From the NCBI GenBank assembly GCA_030649945.1, contig JAUSFE010000138.1:62001-126000 (forward strand): a stretch of DNA of 64,000 nucleotides. The letters run 5' to 3'. The notes beneath the pieces were generated by a model. The model was not told where the DNA came from. It worked only from the letters and a program-made list of their open reading frames with translations, and made no database searches. Below, piece by piece: positions 9,702 to 18,902 of the stretch (its first letter is position 1; each line of letters begins with the position of its first letter). The translations under genes were made by a program, and so were the position numbers. The stretch is from Dehalococcoidia bacterium. GTDB lineage: Bacteria > Chloroflexota > Dehalococcoidia > SM23-28-2 > RBG-16-64-32.

Positions 9702-9824
9702 ATGGAGACCGGGCCCCTGACCGCTCATCCGGCGCAGGCATACGCCGGCCCACGTATGGCGGGTCACTGGTTTGCGCTTACCGGCGCCATTGGCGGCCGG
9801 GCCCGGGTTCCGCGTACATCCTGA
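9702..9824 (+). CDS. possible 40-residue leader peptide
   Basis: An ATG frame of 40 codons starts 9 nt behind a good -10 hexamer and ends just before a long GC-rich hairpin (9835-9884), itself upstream of the GNAT gene. The arrangement of short ORF, strong hairpin and structural gene resembles attenuation. The peptide (M-E-T-G-P-L-T-A-H..., with a single H-W-F) has no obvious run of one amino acid, so which amino acid would be sensed, if any, is unclear. Confidence 0.3.
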   Translation: METGPLTAHPAQAYAGPRMAGHWFALTGAIGGRARVPRTS

Positions 9825-9834
9825 TCAGACGAAC

Positions 9835-9884
9835 GCAAAGCCAGCGCAGGCCCGCCGCCACAAACGGCGGGCCTGCTGCTTTGC
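9835..9884 (+). terminator. long hairpin before GNAT gene (attenuator-like)
   Basis: The 12-bp arms gcaggcccgccg (9846-9857) and cggcgggcctgc (9865-9876) pair perfectly around a 7-nt loop, and the outer arms gcaaag/ctttgc extend the stem. There is no clean T-run, so strong intrinsic termination is not certain. Confidence 0.5.
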
Positions 9885-9898
9885 CAGCACCTGTAGCC

Positions 9899-9916
9899 GC
9901 AGGGCTTCAGCCCTGC
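9899..9916. repeat. GGGCTTCAGCCC-core palindrome
   Basis: gcagggct-tc-agccctgc. Related palindromes with the same CTTCAG centre lie at 12453-12471 (intergenic) and 37290-37309 (inside the coding start of the gluzincin gene). REP-like dispersed element. Confidence 0.65.
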
Positions 9917-9935
9917 CGGCGGAAAGGAGCGAGAG

Positions 9936-10523
9936 ATGACGTTAGAAGGACGATTGGTCCGGCTGAGAGCGCTGGAGCCGTCCGACGCCGAGCGCGCGCA
10001 CCAGTGGATTAACGACCGCGAAGTGACGCACTTCCTCACGGCCCGCTACCCGTTCTCCCTGCGAGACGAGCAGCGCTGGCTGGAGGAGGCCTCCGGCAGC
10101 ACCGGCTTCACGGATATGCGCCTCGCCATCGAGACGAAGGACGGCGAGCACATCGGCAACATGGGCCTGCACCGGGCCAGCCCCGAAGACCGCAACGCCG
10201 ACCTGGGGATCATGATCGGCGAGAAGGCTCACTGGTCCAGCGGCTGCGGTACGGACGCCATCCTCACCCTGCTGCGCTTCGCTTTCCACCAGATGAACCT
10301 GCACCGCGTCGACCTCGGCGTCTTCGAGTTCAACGAGCGCGCCATCGCCTGCTACCGCAAGTGCGGGTTCGTGGAGGAGGGCCGGCGCCGGGAGGCCTAC
10401 TTCCAGGACGGCCGCTACTGGGACGTTGTGCGCATGGGCGTCCTCCGCCACGAGTTCGACGCCGATTCGGACAATCAAGGATCAAGCAAGCAAGCAAACA
10501 GTCCGCGCCCTGTCGATTCCTGA
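9936..10523 (+). CDS. GNAT family N-acetyltransferase (RimJ/RimL type)
   Basis: 195 residues with the Acetyltransf_3 fold: N-terminal L-R-A-L-E-P-S-D-A-E, acetyl-CoA-loop region around G-I-M-I-G-E-K-A-H-W-S-S-G-C-G-T-D-A-I, and the C-terminal R-V-D-L-G-V-F-E-F-N-E-R-A-I-A-C-Y-R-K-C-G-F motif that is nearly diagnostic. It transfers acetyl from acetyl-CoA to an amine (protein N-terminus, antibiotic or small molecule). GGAAAGGAG precedes the ATG by a normal spacing. The last ~20 residues (Q-G-S-S-K-Q-A-N-S...) come from repetitive spacer DNA and are probably not conserved. The upstream leader/hairpin suggests regulated expression. Confidence 0.88.
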   Translation: MTLEGRLVRLRALEPSDAERAHQWINDREVTHFLTARYPFSLRDEQRWLEEASGSTGFTDMRLAIETKDGEHIGNMGLHRASPEDRNADLGIMIGEKAHWSSGCGTDAILTLLRFAFHQMNLHRVDLGVFEFNERAIACYRKCGFVEEGRRREAYFQDGRYWDVVRMGVLRHEFDADSDNQGSSKQANSPRPVDS

Positions 10524-10891
10524 TCGCATGATCGCCTGCCTTGCAAATGGCGTACCGTGGTTCCGCTCCCACCCACCCGCCCTCGCAATGTTTGAGGAGG
10601 GGGGACGCCCCCCAGGCCCCCTCCTTCGGCTTCGCTCAGGACAGGCTCTCGGGGGCCGGCTGCCCCCTGTACCCCCGCTGTCTCGGGGACAATCATGCGC
10701 ACCCCCACTTTCATCGTTCAGGGTGCCCACCCCGTTGGGCATGAGAATCTGATTGCTTGATCGCATGATTGCCTGATTGCTTACCAACCTCCAACCTCCA
10801 ACTTCCTCCTTCCGCCCCCGTCCCATCCTTGACTTCTCCCCCTCCTTCTGCCACAGTTGGCGCCGAAAGCCCATAGAGGAGGTTTCGCCCT
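10524..10891. other. repeat-rich intergenic spacer
   Basis: 368 bp with no supportable gene. It holds a diverged cttcgctcaggac-type dispersed repeat near 10625-10645, a gccccctgtacccccgc motif also found inside the 46.35-kb inverted-repeat element, and several near-copies of tgattgcttgatcgcatgat. The amidase ribosome site lies at its right edge. Confidence 0.6.
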
Positions 10892-12301
10892 GTGAACGAC
10901 ATCGCCTTCCTTGACGCCACCACCCAGGCAGAGCTCGTGCGCAAGAAGCAGATCAAGCCCAGCGAGCTCGTGGACGCCGCCATCGAGCGCATCGAGCGCC
11001 TGAACCCCGCCCTCAACGCCGTCGTCACGCCGATGTACGACGAGGCCCGCAAGATCGCCTCCGGGCCGCTCCCGGACGGCCCTTTCGCCGGCGTGCCCTT
11101 CCTTCTCAAGGACCTCACCGTGGAGTACGCGGGGGTGCGCATGACGGCGGGCTCCGCCTTCCTCCAGGACTACGTGTCGCCGGAGGACAGCGAGCTGACG
11201 CGCCGGTTCAAGCGCGCCGGCCTCATCGTCCTGGGCAAGGCCAACACCCCGGAGTTCGGGCTTGTGCCCACCACCGAATCGAAGCTGCTGGGCGCCGCCC
11301 ACAACCCCTGGAACACCGGCCGCACCACCGGCGGCTCCAGCGGCGGCTCGGCCGCGTCCGTCGCCGCCGGCATCGTCCCCATGGCCCACGCCAACGACGG
11401 CGGCGGCTCCATCCGCATCCCCGCCTCCTGCTGCGGCCTCTTCGGCCTCAAGACCACGCGCGCCCGCAACCCCGGTCCCGGCTACAACTTCCTGTCCCAG
11501 GACCACGCCCTCACCCGCACCGTGCGCGACAGTGCCGCCCTCCTGGACGCCATCTGCGGCCCCGATCTGGGCGACCCGTACTGGGCGCCCCCGCCCGCCC
11601 GGCCCTTCGTGCGGGAGCTCGGCGTGGACCCCGGCCGCCTGCGCATCGCCTTCGCCGCGCAGACGTTCACCGGCGTCCCCCTGCACGCGGACTGCCTGGC
11701 CGCGGTGAAGGACGCCGCCGCGCTCTGCCAGGACCTGGGCCACGAGGTCGTCGAGGCCTCGCCCCCCGTCGTGGGCGACTCGCTCGTCCAGTCCTTCACC
11801 AGCATCTGGGCCGGCGGCTGCGCCACGACGATCGACGGCTGGGCGGCCATCACCGGCCGCAAGCCCGCCCGCGAGCTCTTCGAGCCCCTGACCTGGGCGC
11901 TCTACGAGATGGGCCAGAAGACCTCCGCCAGCGAGTTCCTCCTCGCCCTCGCCGACTTCGACCGCATGACCCGCGAGATCGCCCGCTTCTTCCTGGACTA
12001 CGACATCTGGCTCACGCCCACGCTGGGCGAGCCGCCGGTCGCCCTCGGCACCTTCGATGCACCGCCCGAGGACCCCATGCGAGCCTTCGAGCGTGCCGCC
12101 CAGTTCGTGCCCTTCACGCCCATCGCCAACGCCACCGGCCAGCCGGCCATGTCCGTGCCGCTCTACTGGAACGGCGAGGGCCTGCCGGTGGGCGCGCACT
12201 TCGTCGCCCGCTTCGGCGAGGAGGCCACTCTTCTGCGGCTGGCCTCGCAACTGGAAGAGGCCCGGCCCTGGGCGCACAAGCGCCCGCCCGTCACCGCCTA
12301 G
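10892..12301 (+). CDS. amidase signature (AS) family amidase
   Basis: 469 residues, GTG start behind GAGGAGGT at 10876-10883. The Ser-cisSer-Lys triad of the AS family is visible: Lys73 in F-L-L-K-D, Ser149/150 in T-T-G-G-S-S-G-G-S, and nucleophile Ser173 in D-G-G-G-S-I-R-I-P. These enzymes hydrolyse amides or aryl/alkyl amide bonds. The GatCAB operon context (gatC, gatB) is absent, and C-terminal elements resemble stand-alone amidases such as 6-aminohexanoate-dimer or aryl amidases, so tRNA-Gln amidation is unlikely. Stands alone, with repetitive DNA on both sides. Confidence 0.9.
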   Translation: MNDIAFLDATTQAELVRKKQIKPSELVDAAIERIERLNPALNAVVTPMYDEARKIASGPLPDGPFAGVPFLLKDLTVEYAGVRMTAGSAFLQDYVSPEDSELTRRFKRAGLIVLGKANTPEFGLVPTTESKLLGAAHNPWNTGRTTGGSSGGSAASVAAGIVPMAHANDGGGSIRIPASCCGLFGLKTTRARNPGPGYNFLSQDHALTRTVRDSAALLDAICGPDLGDPYWAPPPARPFVRELGVDPGRLRIAFAAQTFTGVPLHADCLAAVKDAAALCQDLGHEVVEASPPVVGDSLVQSFTSIWAGGCATTIDGWAAITGRKPARELFEPLTWALYEMGQKTSASEFLLALADFDRMTREIARFFLDYDIWLTPTLGEPPVALGTFDAPPEDPMRAFERAAQFVPFTPIANATGQPAMSVPLYWNGEGLPVGAHFVARFGEEATLLRLASQLEEARPWAHKRPPVTA

Positions 12302-12329
12302 CGCCGGCTGCGGGGCCAGCCGCGTAGGG

Positions 12330-12476
12330 ACAGACCTTCAGGTCTGTCCAGGGAGGGGTCCATGGGGGGCGCCCCACACCCCGCCCCGGTTGGACAGAGC
12401 TAAAGCTCTATCCCTACGACGAAGGGACAGGCCTCGGCGCGATTTCCCGTAGCCGGGGGCTTCAGCCCCGGCCGCA
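12330..12476. repeat. cluster of short palindromes between amidase and serine hydrolase
   Basis: Contains ggacagacc-ttca-ggtctgtcc near 12333-12354, a related ggacagagctaaagctctatcc near 12393-12414 flanked by cgtagg/cctacg so that the two can pair with each other, and the 19-bp ccgggggcttcagccccgg at 12453-12471. No coding potential. Confidence 0.65.
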
Positions 12477-12504
12477 CGGGCTGAACGCCCATCCTGCGCC
12501 GGGA

Positions 12505-13671
12505 CTACGCCGCGCAGGCCGCCGCCAGGCTGGAGATCGCGGTGATCCGCCTGCCCTGCGTCATCCAGTCCACGAAGCCGTTCGTGCAGTATCCCAGCGA
12601 GATGCCCGTCGCGGGGTCCCCCCAGGCGATCTGTCCGCCCGCGCCGCCGTGGCCGAACGCCCGGCCGGACGCGACCTTCCCGAACCCCCGCATGAACGCC
12701 TGCCCGTCGTCGCCGGCGATCACTATGCTCAGTCCGCGGTTTACCGGCACGCCGAACACCGGGTCCACGTGCCGCGGCTCCGTGCGCACCTTCGCCGCGA
12801 ACTCTATGGACTCCGGCCGCAGCAGGCGCTTGCCTTCCACCGTCTCGCCGCCGTTGATCAGCGCCTGGTAGAACAACGCCATCTCCGCCGCGCCGGCGAT
12901 GCCGCCGCCCCCCGGCACCCCCGCGCGCCGCACGGACGGCACGTTGAACCCGCGGATGGCGTCCGGCGTCACCTCGCCCCAGCCTCCCGGCGGCGCCACC
13001 GGCTCCCCCACCCAGCCCACCTCCGCCACCCGCGCGTCGTGCTCCGGCGGCAGGCCGATGAACAGCTCGTCCAGGCCCAGGGGCTCCGTGATCCGCCGGC
13101 GGATGTAGGTCTTGTAGTCCATCCCCGTGCGGCGGTAGATGATCTCCGCCAGCACCCAGTGCGCGGACGCCGCGTGGTACTCAAAGCGGCTGTCCGGCTC
13201 CCAGTTCAGCCGCCAGCGCTGGAACGCCTCCAGCAGCTTCTCGCGGCTCTCCCAGTGCTCACGCGCGAACGGCGCGAAGGGGAAGCCGCCCGTGTGCAGC
13301 AGCACCTGCTGCACCGTCACCCCGTCCTTCCCGTTCGTCGCGAACTCCGGGATGATCGCCGCCACCCGTTCCTCCAGGGCCAGCAGCCCTTCCTCGAACA
13401 GCGACCATACGGCGGCCGCCACTACGGCCTTCGTGCTGGAGAAGACGCAGTACAGCGTCTCGTCCGTCGCGGGCCTCTCGACGCCGCCCTGCACGGCCCG
13501 CCCGAACGTGCGCAGGCCGGCGATCTTCCCGCGGCGCGCCACGGCCACCTGCGCACTGGGGAGCACGCCGTCCGCCACGTCCCGCTGCGCCCGCGCGAAC
13601 ACCGCCTCCAGCCTCTCGCTGTCCACGCCTACGTCCTCCGGCCTCTTCGCCACAAACCTGCCGTTAATCAT
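12505..13671 (-). CDS. beta-lactamase-fold serine hydrolase (class C/EstB-like)
   Basis: 388 residues. The catalytic S-x-x-K is Ser78-Ser-Thr-Lys81 (F-S-S-T-K), the general-base Tyr is Tyr165 in F-E-Y-H-A-A-S-A-H-W (the usual Y-x-N is Y-H-A), and the third box is H-G-G-A-G-G-Q near the C-terminus. This pattern fits esterases and D-aminopeptidase-like members of family S12 rather than antibiotic-hydrolysing AmpC. No signal peptide, so cytoplasmic. The ATG start follows AAGGAGGT. Substrate unknown. Confidence 0.87.
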   Translation of the reverse strand: MINGRFVAKRPEDVGVDSERLEAVFARAQRDVADGVLPSAQVAVARRGKIAGLRTFGRAVQGGVERPATDETLYCVFSSTKAVVAAAVWSLFEEGLLALEERVAAIIPEFATNGKDGVTVQQVLLHTGGFPFAPFAREHWESREKLLEAFQRWRLNWEPDSRFEYHAASAHWVLAEIIYRRTGMDYKTYIRRRITEPLGLDELFIGLPPEHDARVAEVGWVGEPVAPPGGWGEVTPDAIRGFNVPSVRRAGVPGGGGIAGAAEMALFYQALINGGETVEGKRLLRPESIEFAAKVRTEPRHVDPVFGVPVNRGLSIVIAGDDGQAFMRGFGKVASGRAFGHGGAGGQIAWGDPATGISLGYCTNGFVDWMTQGRRITAISSLAAACAA

Positions 13672-13848
13672 GTGTACCTCCTTCAGCGCCGCTCATTATA
13701 CCCGGCGGCTGGTGGCGGCCGGCCGCGCCGGGGCCCGTCTCCTTTTTCCATTTCCATCCGTCGTCTTTACCGGAATCCCGTAACAGCGAAGCAAACGCGC
13801 CATCAGAATTACTGAAAGGACTTTGCGACCAGCAGTAGAATGCGACAT

Positions 13849-15981
13849 GTGAACCCCCAGACTCACACGGGGGCCGGGGCGTATCTTGTGGCCGCCGGTC
13901 TGCTGGCGGGTCTCGTGGTTCTCGCTTTCAACGGGGCGGCCGGCGGCTCTGCCAGCGCCGGTCCCCGGGTTCAGGACTGCGCCCCGCCGCGCGCCGCCGG
14001 CTCCTCCTTCACGCAGGGCGCCGGCGGCCTCATGCTTGGCACCACGCTGGACCAGATGACGGACAGTTCGGACCTCATCGTCGCCGGCGCCGTCACCGGG
14101 CTCCAGTCCTGCCGCAGCGCCGGCCCGGCCTCCATCGTCACCCTCGTTACTCTCGCCACGGACACGGCGCTCAAGGGCCGCGCCGCGCCAAGTCTCACCT
14201 TCACAGTCCAGGGCGGCGCCCTCGGCCCCTACCGCCTGGCCGTCGGCTCCAGCCCGGAGTTCACCGTCGGCGAGCGCGCCGTCGTCTTCCTCGGGAACGA
14301 TCCCAGAGAGGGCCTCGTGCCGGCGCAGGGCTTCCTCAGCAAGTTTACGGTCGCCCCGGACAACAGCGTCCCGGCCGCCGCCGTCTCGCTGCCGGAGTTC
14401 CAGAGGGACGTCCAGCGCGCCGGGAGCGGCGCCCTGCCCCTCGCTGAGGACCCGATGGCCGCCGCCCAGACGGGCACGGCCGGCCAGGTCCTGGAGAGCT
14501 CCTTCAGCACCCTCGGCGCGCTCTTCAGCGACGGCGACATCCCCGTCGGCGTATTCGTCAACGCCGACGCCGGCCGTCCCGCCCAGCTCACCGCCCGCGA
14601 TGTGCGTGACGCCGCCGCGGCTGCCTTCCACAGCTGGCAGGAGATCGCGGACTCCTACATCGCCTTCGGCCCGCTGGGCAACACCGCGCGCATCAGCGGC
14701 GCCGACTGCGACGGCAACAACGATGTCACCTGGGGCATCGCCGGCGCACACAACCCGGGCACGCTGGCCGTCACTTACACGTGCTACATGCCGCCCTGGA
14801 CACTGGACTCCGATGTCGAGATCGACTCTGACCACTTCGGGCCGGCCTGGCGCGTGAACGGCAGCGGCGCCTGCTTCAGCAATCTCTTCGACCTGGAGAC
14901 CGTGCTCATCCACGAGTTCGGGCACGTTGCCGGGCTGGGACACCCCTCCAACCTGCCCTGTAGCAGCAGCAACCCCTGTCCGGTCATGGACGCCAGCTAC
15001 GGCGGGGTGCAGCGCGGGCCCTGCGCAGACGACGCGGCCGGCGCCTCCTTCCTCTACCCGGTCGCCGGGGGGGGGCCGCCCGCCGCTCCCGCCGGTCTTG
15101 CCGCCGCCGGCGCCCCCGCTGTGGTGCTCAACTGGGCGGACGTCTCCGCAGAGATGGGCTTCGAGATCTGGCGCGCCGGGGTTGGCTGCGGTGCCGCCCT
15201 TCCCGGCAGTTTCTCTCTACTCGATACGGTCCCCGCTGACGTCCTGGCCTACACGGATACTGACTACGGTAGCGGCCTGCCGCCCGGCACCTTCTGCTAT
15301 GAGGTCCGCTCCTTCAACACGAACGGCGAGTCCGCCTTCACCCCGCCGGCGGAAGCGGGGACCATGAGCGCCTCGCCGACGCCCAGCCCGACGCCCCCGC
15401 CGCCGCCAACCGATAGCCCTTCGCCCACGCCCGCCGGCGCGCCGTCTCCTTCCCCCACGCCCACGGACGCGCCGTCCCCTTCGCCCACGCCGACGCCCTC
15501 GCCGGCGCCGACCGCGACGCCGTCCGATAGCCCCTCGCCGTCGCCCAGCGCCTCGCCATCACCCATGCCCACGCCATCACCCACGCCTACGCCATCACCC
15601 ACGCCCACGCCGACGCCAGCGCCGACGCCGACGCCAGCGCCGACCCTCGCCCCCACGCCGTCAGCCACGCCCGCGCCGGTTCTGAGCGGCGACGTGGACT
15701 GCAGCGGCGGCGTCGATCTGGGCGATTCCCTCACGGTCCTGCGCCTCGTCGCCGGCCTCGGCGCCTCGCTCGGCTGCGCCGGCGTGTCCGGACAAGCGTG
15801 CTCCGGAGACCGTGCCGCCCTGCAGCAGGCCGCCGGCTGCCTCGGCGGCGCGGACGTCGATTGCAGCGGCAGCGTGACCGCCCAGGACGCCGTCCAGATC
15901 CTCCGCCACGTCGCCGGCCTGGCGGTACCGGCCGTCCCCGGCTGCACGCCCATCGGCGGTGTCAGCGCGCATCACGCCTGA
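13849..15981 (+). CDS. secreted matrixin-like zinc metalloprotease with Fn3, PT-stalk and dockerin-like repeats
   Basis: About 710 residues. A GTG start at 13849 is preferred over ATG 13840, because a TAGAAT -10 at 13836-13841 overlaps that ATG and lies 7 nt before the GTG (leaderless). Signal peptide about 1-35; metzincin zinc site His355-Glu356-x-x-His359...His365 ([11 protein letters not shown]) with Met-turn V-M-D-A-S-Y about 15 residues later; fibronectin-III-like segment about 410-505; Pro/Thr/Ser stalk about 508-605; then two dockerin-like calcium loops, [10 protein letters not shown] and [10 protein letters not shown], each followed by a helix ending in L-R-x-x-A-G-L. Probably an extracellular protease held in a dockerin-based or calcium-dependent surface assembly. 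Confidence 0.88.
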   Translation: MNPQTHTGAGAYLVAAGLLAGLVVLAFNGAAGGSASAGPRVQDCAPPRAAGSSFTQGAGGLMLGTTLDQMTDSSDLIVAGAVTGLQSCRSAGPASIVTLVTLATDTALKGRAAPSLTFTVQGGALGPYRLAVGSSPEFTVGERAVVFLGNDPREGLVPAQGFLSKFTVAPDNSVPAAAVSLPEFQRDVQRAGSGALPLAEDPMAAAQTGTAGQVLESSFSTLGALFSDGDIPVGVFVNADAGRPAQLTARDVRDAAAAAFHSWQEIADSYIAFGPLGNTARISGADCDGNNDVTWGIAGAHNPGTLAVTYTCYMPPWTLDSDVEIDSDHFGPAWRVNGSGACFSNLFDLETVLIHEFGHVAGLGHPSNLPCSSSNPCPVMDASYGGVQRGPCADDAAGASFLYPVAGGGPPAAPAGLAAAGAPAVVLNWADVSAEMGFEIWRAGVGCGAALPGSFSLLDTVPADVLAYTDTDYGSGLPPGTFCYEVRSFNTNGESAFTPPAEAGTMSASPTPSPTPPPPPTDSPSPTPAGAPSPSPTPTDAPSPSPTPTPSPAPTATPSDSPSPSPSASPSPMPTPSPTPTPSPTPTPTPAPTPTPAPTLAPTPSATPAPVLSGDVDCSGGVDLGDSLTVLRLVAGLGASLGCAGVSGQACSGDRAALQQAAGCLGGADVDCSGSVTAQDAVQILRHVAGLAVPAVPGCTPIGGVSAHHA

Positions 15982-16036
15982 GGGACTGTCACGGCGCCAT
16001 ACCGTGGCGCTAAAGCCCGGGCAAGGCGCCGCGAGT

Positions 16037-16140
16037 ACCACTAAGGCACTAAGGCACGAAGAACATAGGAGTCAGGAACCTGCTGCCGTCAATCTTTGTG
16101 TCTTCGTGTCTTCGTGGTTCCAAGGTCCCCGCCCCTTGGC
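16037..16140. repeat. imperfect inverted repeat (taaggcactaaggcacgaag / cttcgtgtcttcgtggtt)
   Basis: The left arm runs accactaaggcactaaggc and the right arm ends tcttcgtgtcttcgtggt; they are near reverse complements about 50 bp apart. Directly after it comes a short aaggggacttcgtccctg-like hairpin next to the stop of the DUF885 gene, which may act as a bidirectional end signal. Confidence 0.5.
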
Positions 16141-16158
16141 GAAGGGACTTCGTCCCTG

Positions 16159-17898
16159 CTAGCCGCTGCCTGCCAGCTCCCGGTCCAGCTGCTCCAGCCC
16201 CATCGGTCCCAGGTTCAGCGCCTGGGTGTGGAACCGCTTCAGGTCGAACGCCTGGCCCAGCCGCCTGCGGGCCGCCTGCCGGGCCGCGAGCCAGCGGCGC
16301 TCGCCCACCTTGTAGCTGATGGCCTGCGCCGGCCAGCCCAGGTAGCGCACCAGCTCGCTGGCCATGAACTCCCGCGGCCGGCCGCTGCGCTCCACCGCGA
16401 ACTCCAGCGCCAGGTCGTGGTCCCACACCGCGCCCGGGTGGAAGCGCTCGCCGCGCGGTATGGCCAGCTCCAGGTGCATCCCGATGTCGATGATCACCCG
16501 CACGCAGCGCAGCGCCTGCGCGCTCAGCATGCCCAGGTAGTAGTCCGGCAGCTGCAGATACCCCAGCTCGCCCATCAGCCGCTCCGCATACAGCGCCCAG
16601 CCCTCGCCGTGGCCGGACACGAACGTCAGCACCCGCTGGAAGCGCGATAGCTCGTCCTTCAGCACGCGCACCGTCGCCACCTGCAGGTGATGTCCGGGGA
16701 CGCCTTCGTGGTAGACGGTCGAGACGTCCGCCCACCTGGGGAAGCGGGTCATGGACCCCGTCGGCCACCAGGTGCGGCCGGGGCGTGTGAAGTCCTCCGA
16801 CGGCCCGGTATAGTACGCCGCCAGCGATCCGCCCGGCGGCGGGATCATCACCTCTATCCGCCGCACCGGCGCCGGGATGTCAAAGTGCTTCCCGTGCAGC
16901 TGCCGCAGCGCCTCGTCGTGCAGACCCTGCAGCCATTCCCGGTACGCCTCCACCCCCTCCACGGCCCGCGCCGGCTCGCTTTCCACCAGCGCCATCGCCT
17001 CCTGGACGCTTGCTCCCGGCAAGATCTTGCGCGCCGTCTGCTCCATCTCCCGCTCCACGCGGCGCAGCTCCTCCCAGCCCCACTGGTAGGTCTCCCGCAG
17101 GTCTATCGTCGCACCCAGGAACACCCGGGAGAGCATCTGGTAACGCTCCTCCCCGGCCGCCTCTTGCCCGCCGGCCCGCGGCAGGTAGTCCTCGCGGAAG
17201 TAGCGCGCCATCTCGCCGTACCCACGCATCGCCGCCCGCACACCTTCGTCCATGTCCCGGCGCAGCCCGTCAGCCCGTCCGGCGGGTGCGTCTTTCCGCG
17301 GAAGGGCCGCGCCCCCGTCCGTTGGCTTCGCGGCCGCCCACTTCTCGAATCCCTCCCCCAGCATGGCGAAGAACGAAGGCTTCTGCGCCAGCTGACCGCT
17401 CCAGATCTCGGCCTGGGCCAGCGCCTCCCGCGCCTGCCGCTCTGCCGCCGCCATCCCGCGCCGCAGCCCTTCGTCCAGCGTCTGCCGGTAGCCCGCCAGC
17501 GCCCGTGGCACCTGCCCCAGGCGGGCTGCTATGTTGCTCCACTCCTCCTCCGTGCCCTTCGGCATCTGGTCGAACACGTCCCGCGCGCGTTGCAAGGGGC
17601 TGGCGAGGATGCGCACGCTCCGCAGCTGCTCCCCGGCCTCGAACAGGTCCAGCGCGACGCCCAGCCGCTCCAGCATCACGTCCCGCGCGATGCGGTCCGC
17701 GCGCGGCAGACCATCTCCCTCACCCAGAGCCTGCCGCAGGGTCCGCCGCTGCAGCTCCGCGATGCCGGCCGCCCCGTCCGGCGAGAAGTCCGTCAGCTCG
17801 CGCTCGTGCCCCGGCACGCCGATGGACGTAGCCGCGATCGGGTCCAGCGCCGCGATCTCATCGACGTACCGGTCCGCTATCTCGAAAATGCCGGACAT
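16159..17898 (-). CDS. DUF885 family (putative zinc carboxypeptidase-like) protein
   Basis: 579 residues when started at ATG 17898, which has GGGAGGG upstream; the frame is open for another ~100 codons but that part is low-complexity and lacks a start signal. The DUF885 core is clear: V-Y-H-E-G-V-P-G-H-H-L-Q (an H-E-x-x-x-G-H-H metal-site motif), G-H-G-E-G-W-A-L-Y-A-E, and the C-terminal P-A-Q-A-I-S-Y-K-V-G motif. Family members are predicted soluble or exported metallopeptidases; this one has no signal peptide. Two tandem 16-bp units (cccagaaaatggactg, 17910-17941) sit in front of the start. Confidence 0.85.
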   Translation of the reverse strand: MSGIFEIADRYVDEIAALDPIAATSIGVPGHERELTDFSPDGAAGIAELQRRTLRQALGEGDGLPRADRIARDVMLERLGVALDLFEAGEQLRSVRILASPLQRARDVFDQMPKGTEEEWSNIAARLGQVPRALAGYRQTLDEGLRRGMAAAERQAREALAQAEIWSGQLAQKPSFFAMLGEGFEKWAAAKPTDGGAALPRKDAPAGRADGLRRDMDEGVRAAMRGYGEMARYFREDYLPRAGGQEAAGEERYQMLSRVFLGATIDLRETYQWGWEELRRVEREMEQTARKILPGASVQEAMALVESEPARAVEGVEAYREWLQGLHDEALRQLHGKHFDIPAPVRRIEVMIPPPGGSLAAYYTGPSEDFTRPGRTWWPTGSMTRFPRWADVSTVYHEGVPGHHLQVATVRVLKDELSRFQRVLTFVSGHGEGWALYAERLMGELGYLQLPDYYLGMLSAQALRCVRVIIDIGMHLELAIPRGERFHPGAVWDHDLALEFAVERSGRPREFMASELVRYLGWPAQAISYKVGERRWLAARQAARRRLGQAFDLKRFHTQALNLGPMGLEQLDRELAGSG

Positions 17899-18120
17899 GG
17901 GTGACCCTCCCCAGAAAATGGACTGCCCAGAAAATGGACTGCCCAGATTACACGCCAGCGCCGCCGTCCAGTCAACGCCTCGCCGTCCCCGCGGGAGACG
18001 CTGCGGGCGGATTTTGACCAGACGCCGGCCGCCTGCGGGCAGACGCCCGCAGACGGCCGTTCCTTTTCGTGGGGGTCGCCGCTTGCCAGCCGGGCGCAAA
18101 TCGGCTACAACCATCGCAGC

Positions 18121-18675
18121 ATGACCGCCGCGCCAGAGCCCGCCGCGAAGCCAGTCCACCTCCCCTTCCCCCTCCAGGACGGCGAGCGCATCCTCGCGCT
18201 CTTCCGCCGCCACTGGTGGTTCCTCTGGCCGCAGTCCATCCTGCTCGTCCTCGCCGCCGTCGGGCCCGTCGTGCTCGCCGCGGTGCTGCTGGACGCCATC
18301 GGCGTGCTAGACGACCTCGGCATTTACTTCTGGGCCGTCGCCGCCCTCTGGCTCTCCTACTGGGCCGTGCGGCTCCTGTTCAACTACTACCGCTACCACC
18401 ACGACATCTGGGTCGTCACCAACCAGCGCCTCATCGATAGCATCCGCAGGCACCCGTTCGACCTGCGAGTGGCCACCGCGGACCTTGTGAACGTGCAGGA
18501 CATCAGCGTCGTCAAATCGGGCCTCACGCCCTCGCTGCTGAACTACGGCAGCGTCGTCTGCGAGACGGCGGGCGCCGCCACCAACGAGTTCGTGATCGCC
18601 GGCATCCCCCACCCGGAAGCCGCGCAGCTCCTCATCGACCGCGAACGCGACCGCGAGCGCACGCGCGGGGCGTGA
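18121..18675 (+). CDS. bacterial PH-domain membrane protein (YdbT/bPH-like)
   Basis: 184 residues: cytoplasmic start, two adjacent transmembrane helices (about 38-62 and 68-88), then a bPH domain with D-I-W-V-V-T-N-Q-R-L-I-D and the Q-D-I-S-V-V-K-S-G region, ending in a charged D-R-E-R-D-R-E-R tail. Bacterial PH-domain membrane proteins are linked to envelope stress but have no defined reaction. TTGCCA (18083-18088) and TACAAC (18106-18111) form a 17-bp-spaced promoter whose -10 ends 9 nt before the ATG, so the mRNA is probably leaderless. Confidence 0.75.
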   Translation: MTAAPEPAAKPVHLPFPLQDGERILALFRRHWWFLWPQSILLVLAAVGPVVLAAVLLDAIGVLDDLGIYFWAVAALWLSYWAVRLLFNYYRYHHDIWVVTNQRLIDSIRRHPFDLRVATADLVNVQDISVVKSGLTPSLLNYGSVVCETAGAATNEFVIAGIPHPEAAQLLIDRERDRERTRGA

Positions 18676-18902
18676 GGGGGGGCCACCCCACCCCGGTTGT
18701 TAGCCGCGGATGGACGCGGATTGGGCGCGGATGAGCGCGGTTGGTTGATGGTAGGCTTCCGGCGTACGGCTGGCGGGGAGAGGTGGGCGGGGGAAACGGC
18801 AGCTGCGGGGGACTCGGTTTCCGACAGTACGGGCCTTAGGCATCGGATGCTCCTGGTGCTATACTTTCGGGGCCATTCTTGACCCCCGAGGAGAAACGCC
18901 TC

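Noticed and set aside
10781-12277. 498-codon minus-strand frame opposite the amidase
   Set aside because: Composition is Gly/Ala/Arg/Glu only and it mirrors the amidase codon bias; no homology visible.
12649-13815. 388-codon plus-strand frame opposite the serine hydrolase
   Set aside because: Shadow frame; Arg/His/Pro-rich with no motif, whereas the minus strand shows an intact S-x-x-K enzyme with a good ribosome site.
16159-18213. Longer 684-residue version of the DUF885 protein
   Set aside because: The extra N-terminal ~100 residues are low-complexity, overlap the promoter region of the divergent gene, and have no start signal; ATG 17898 has a good ribosome site.
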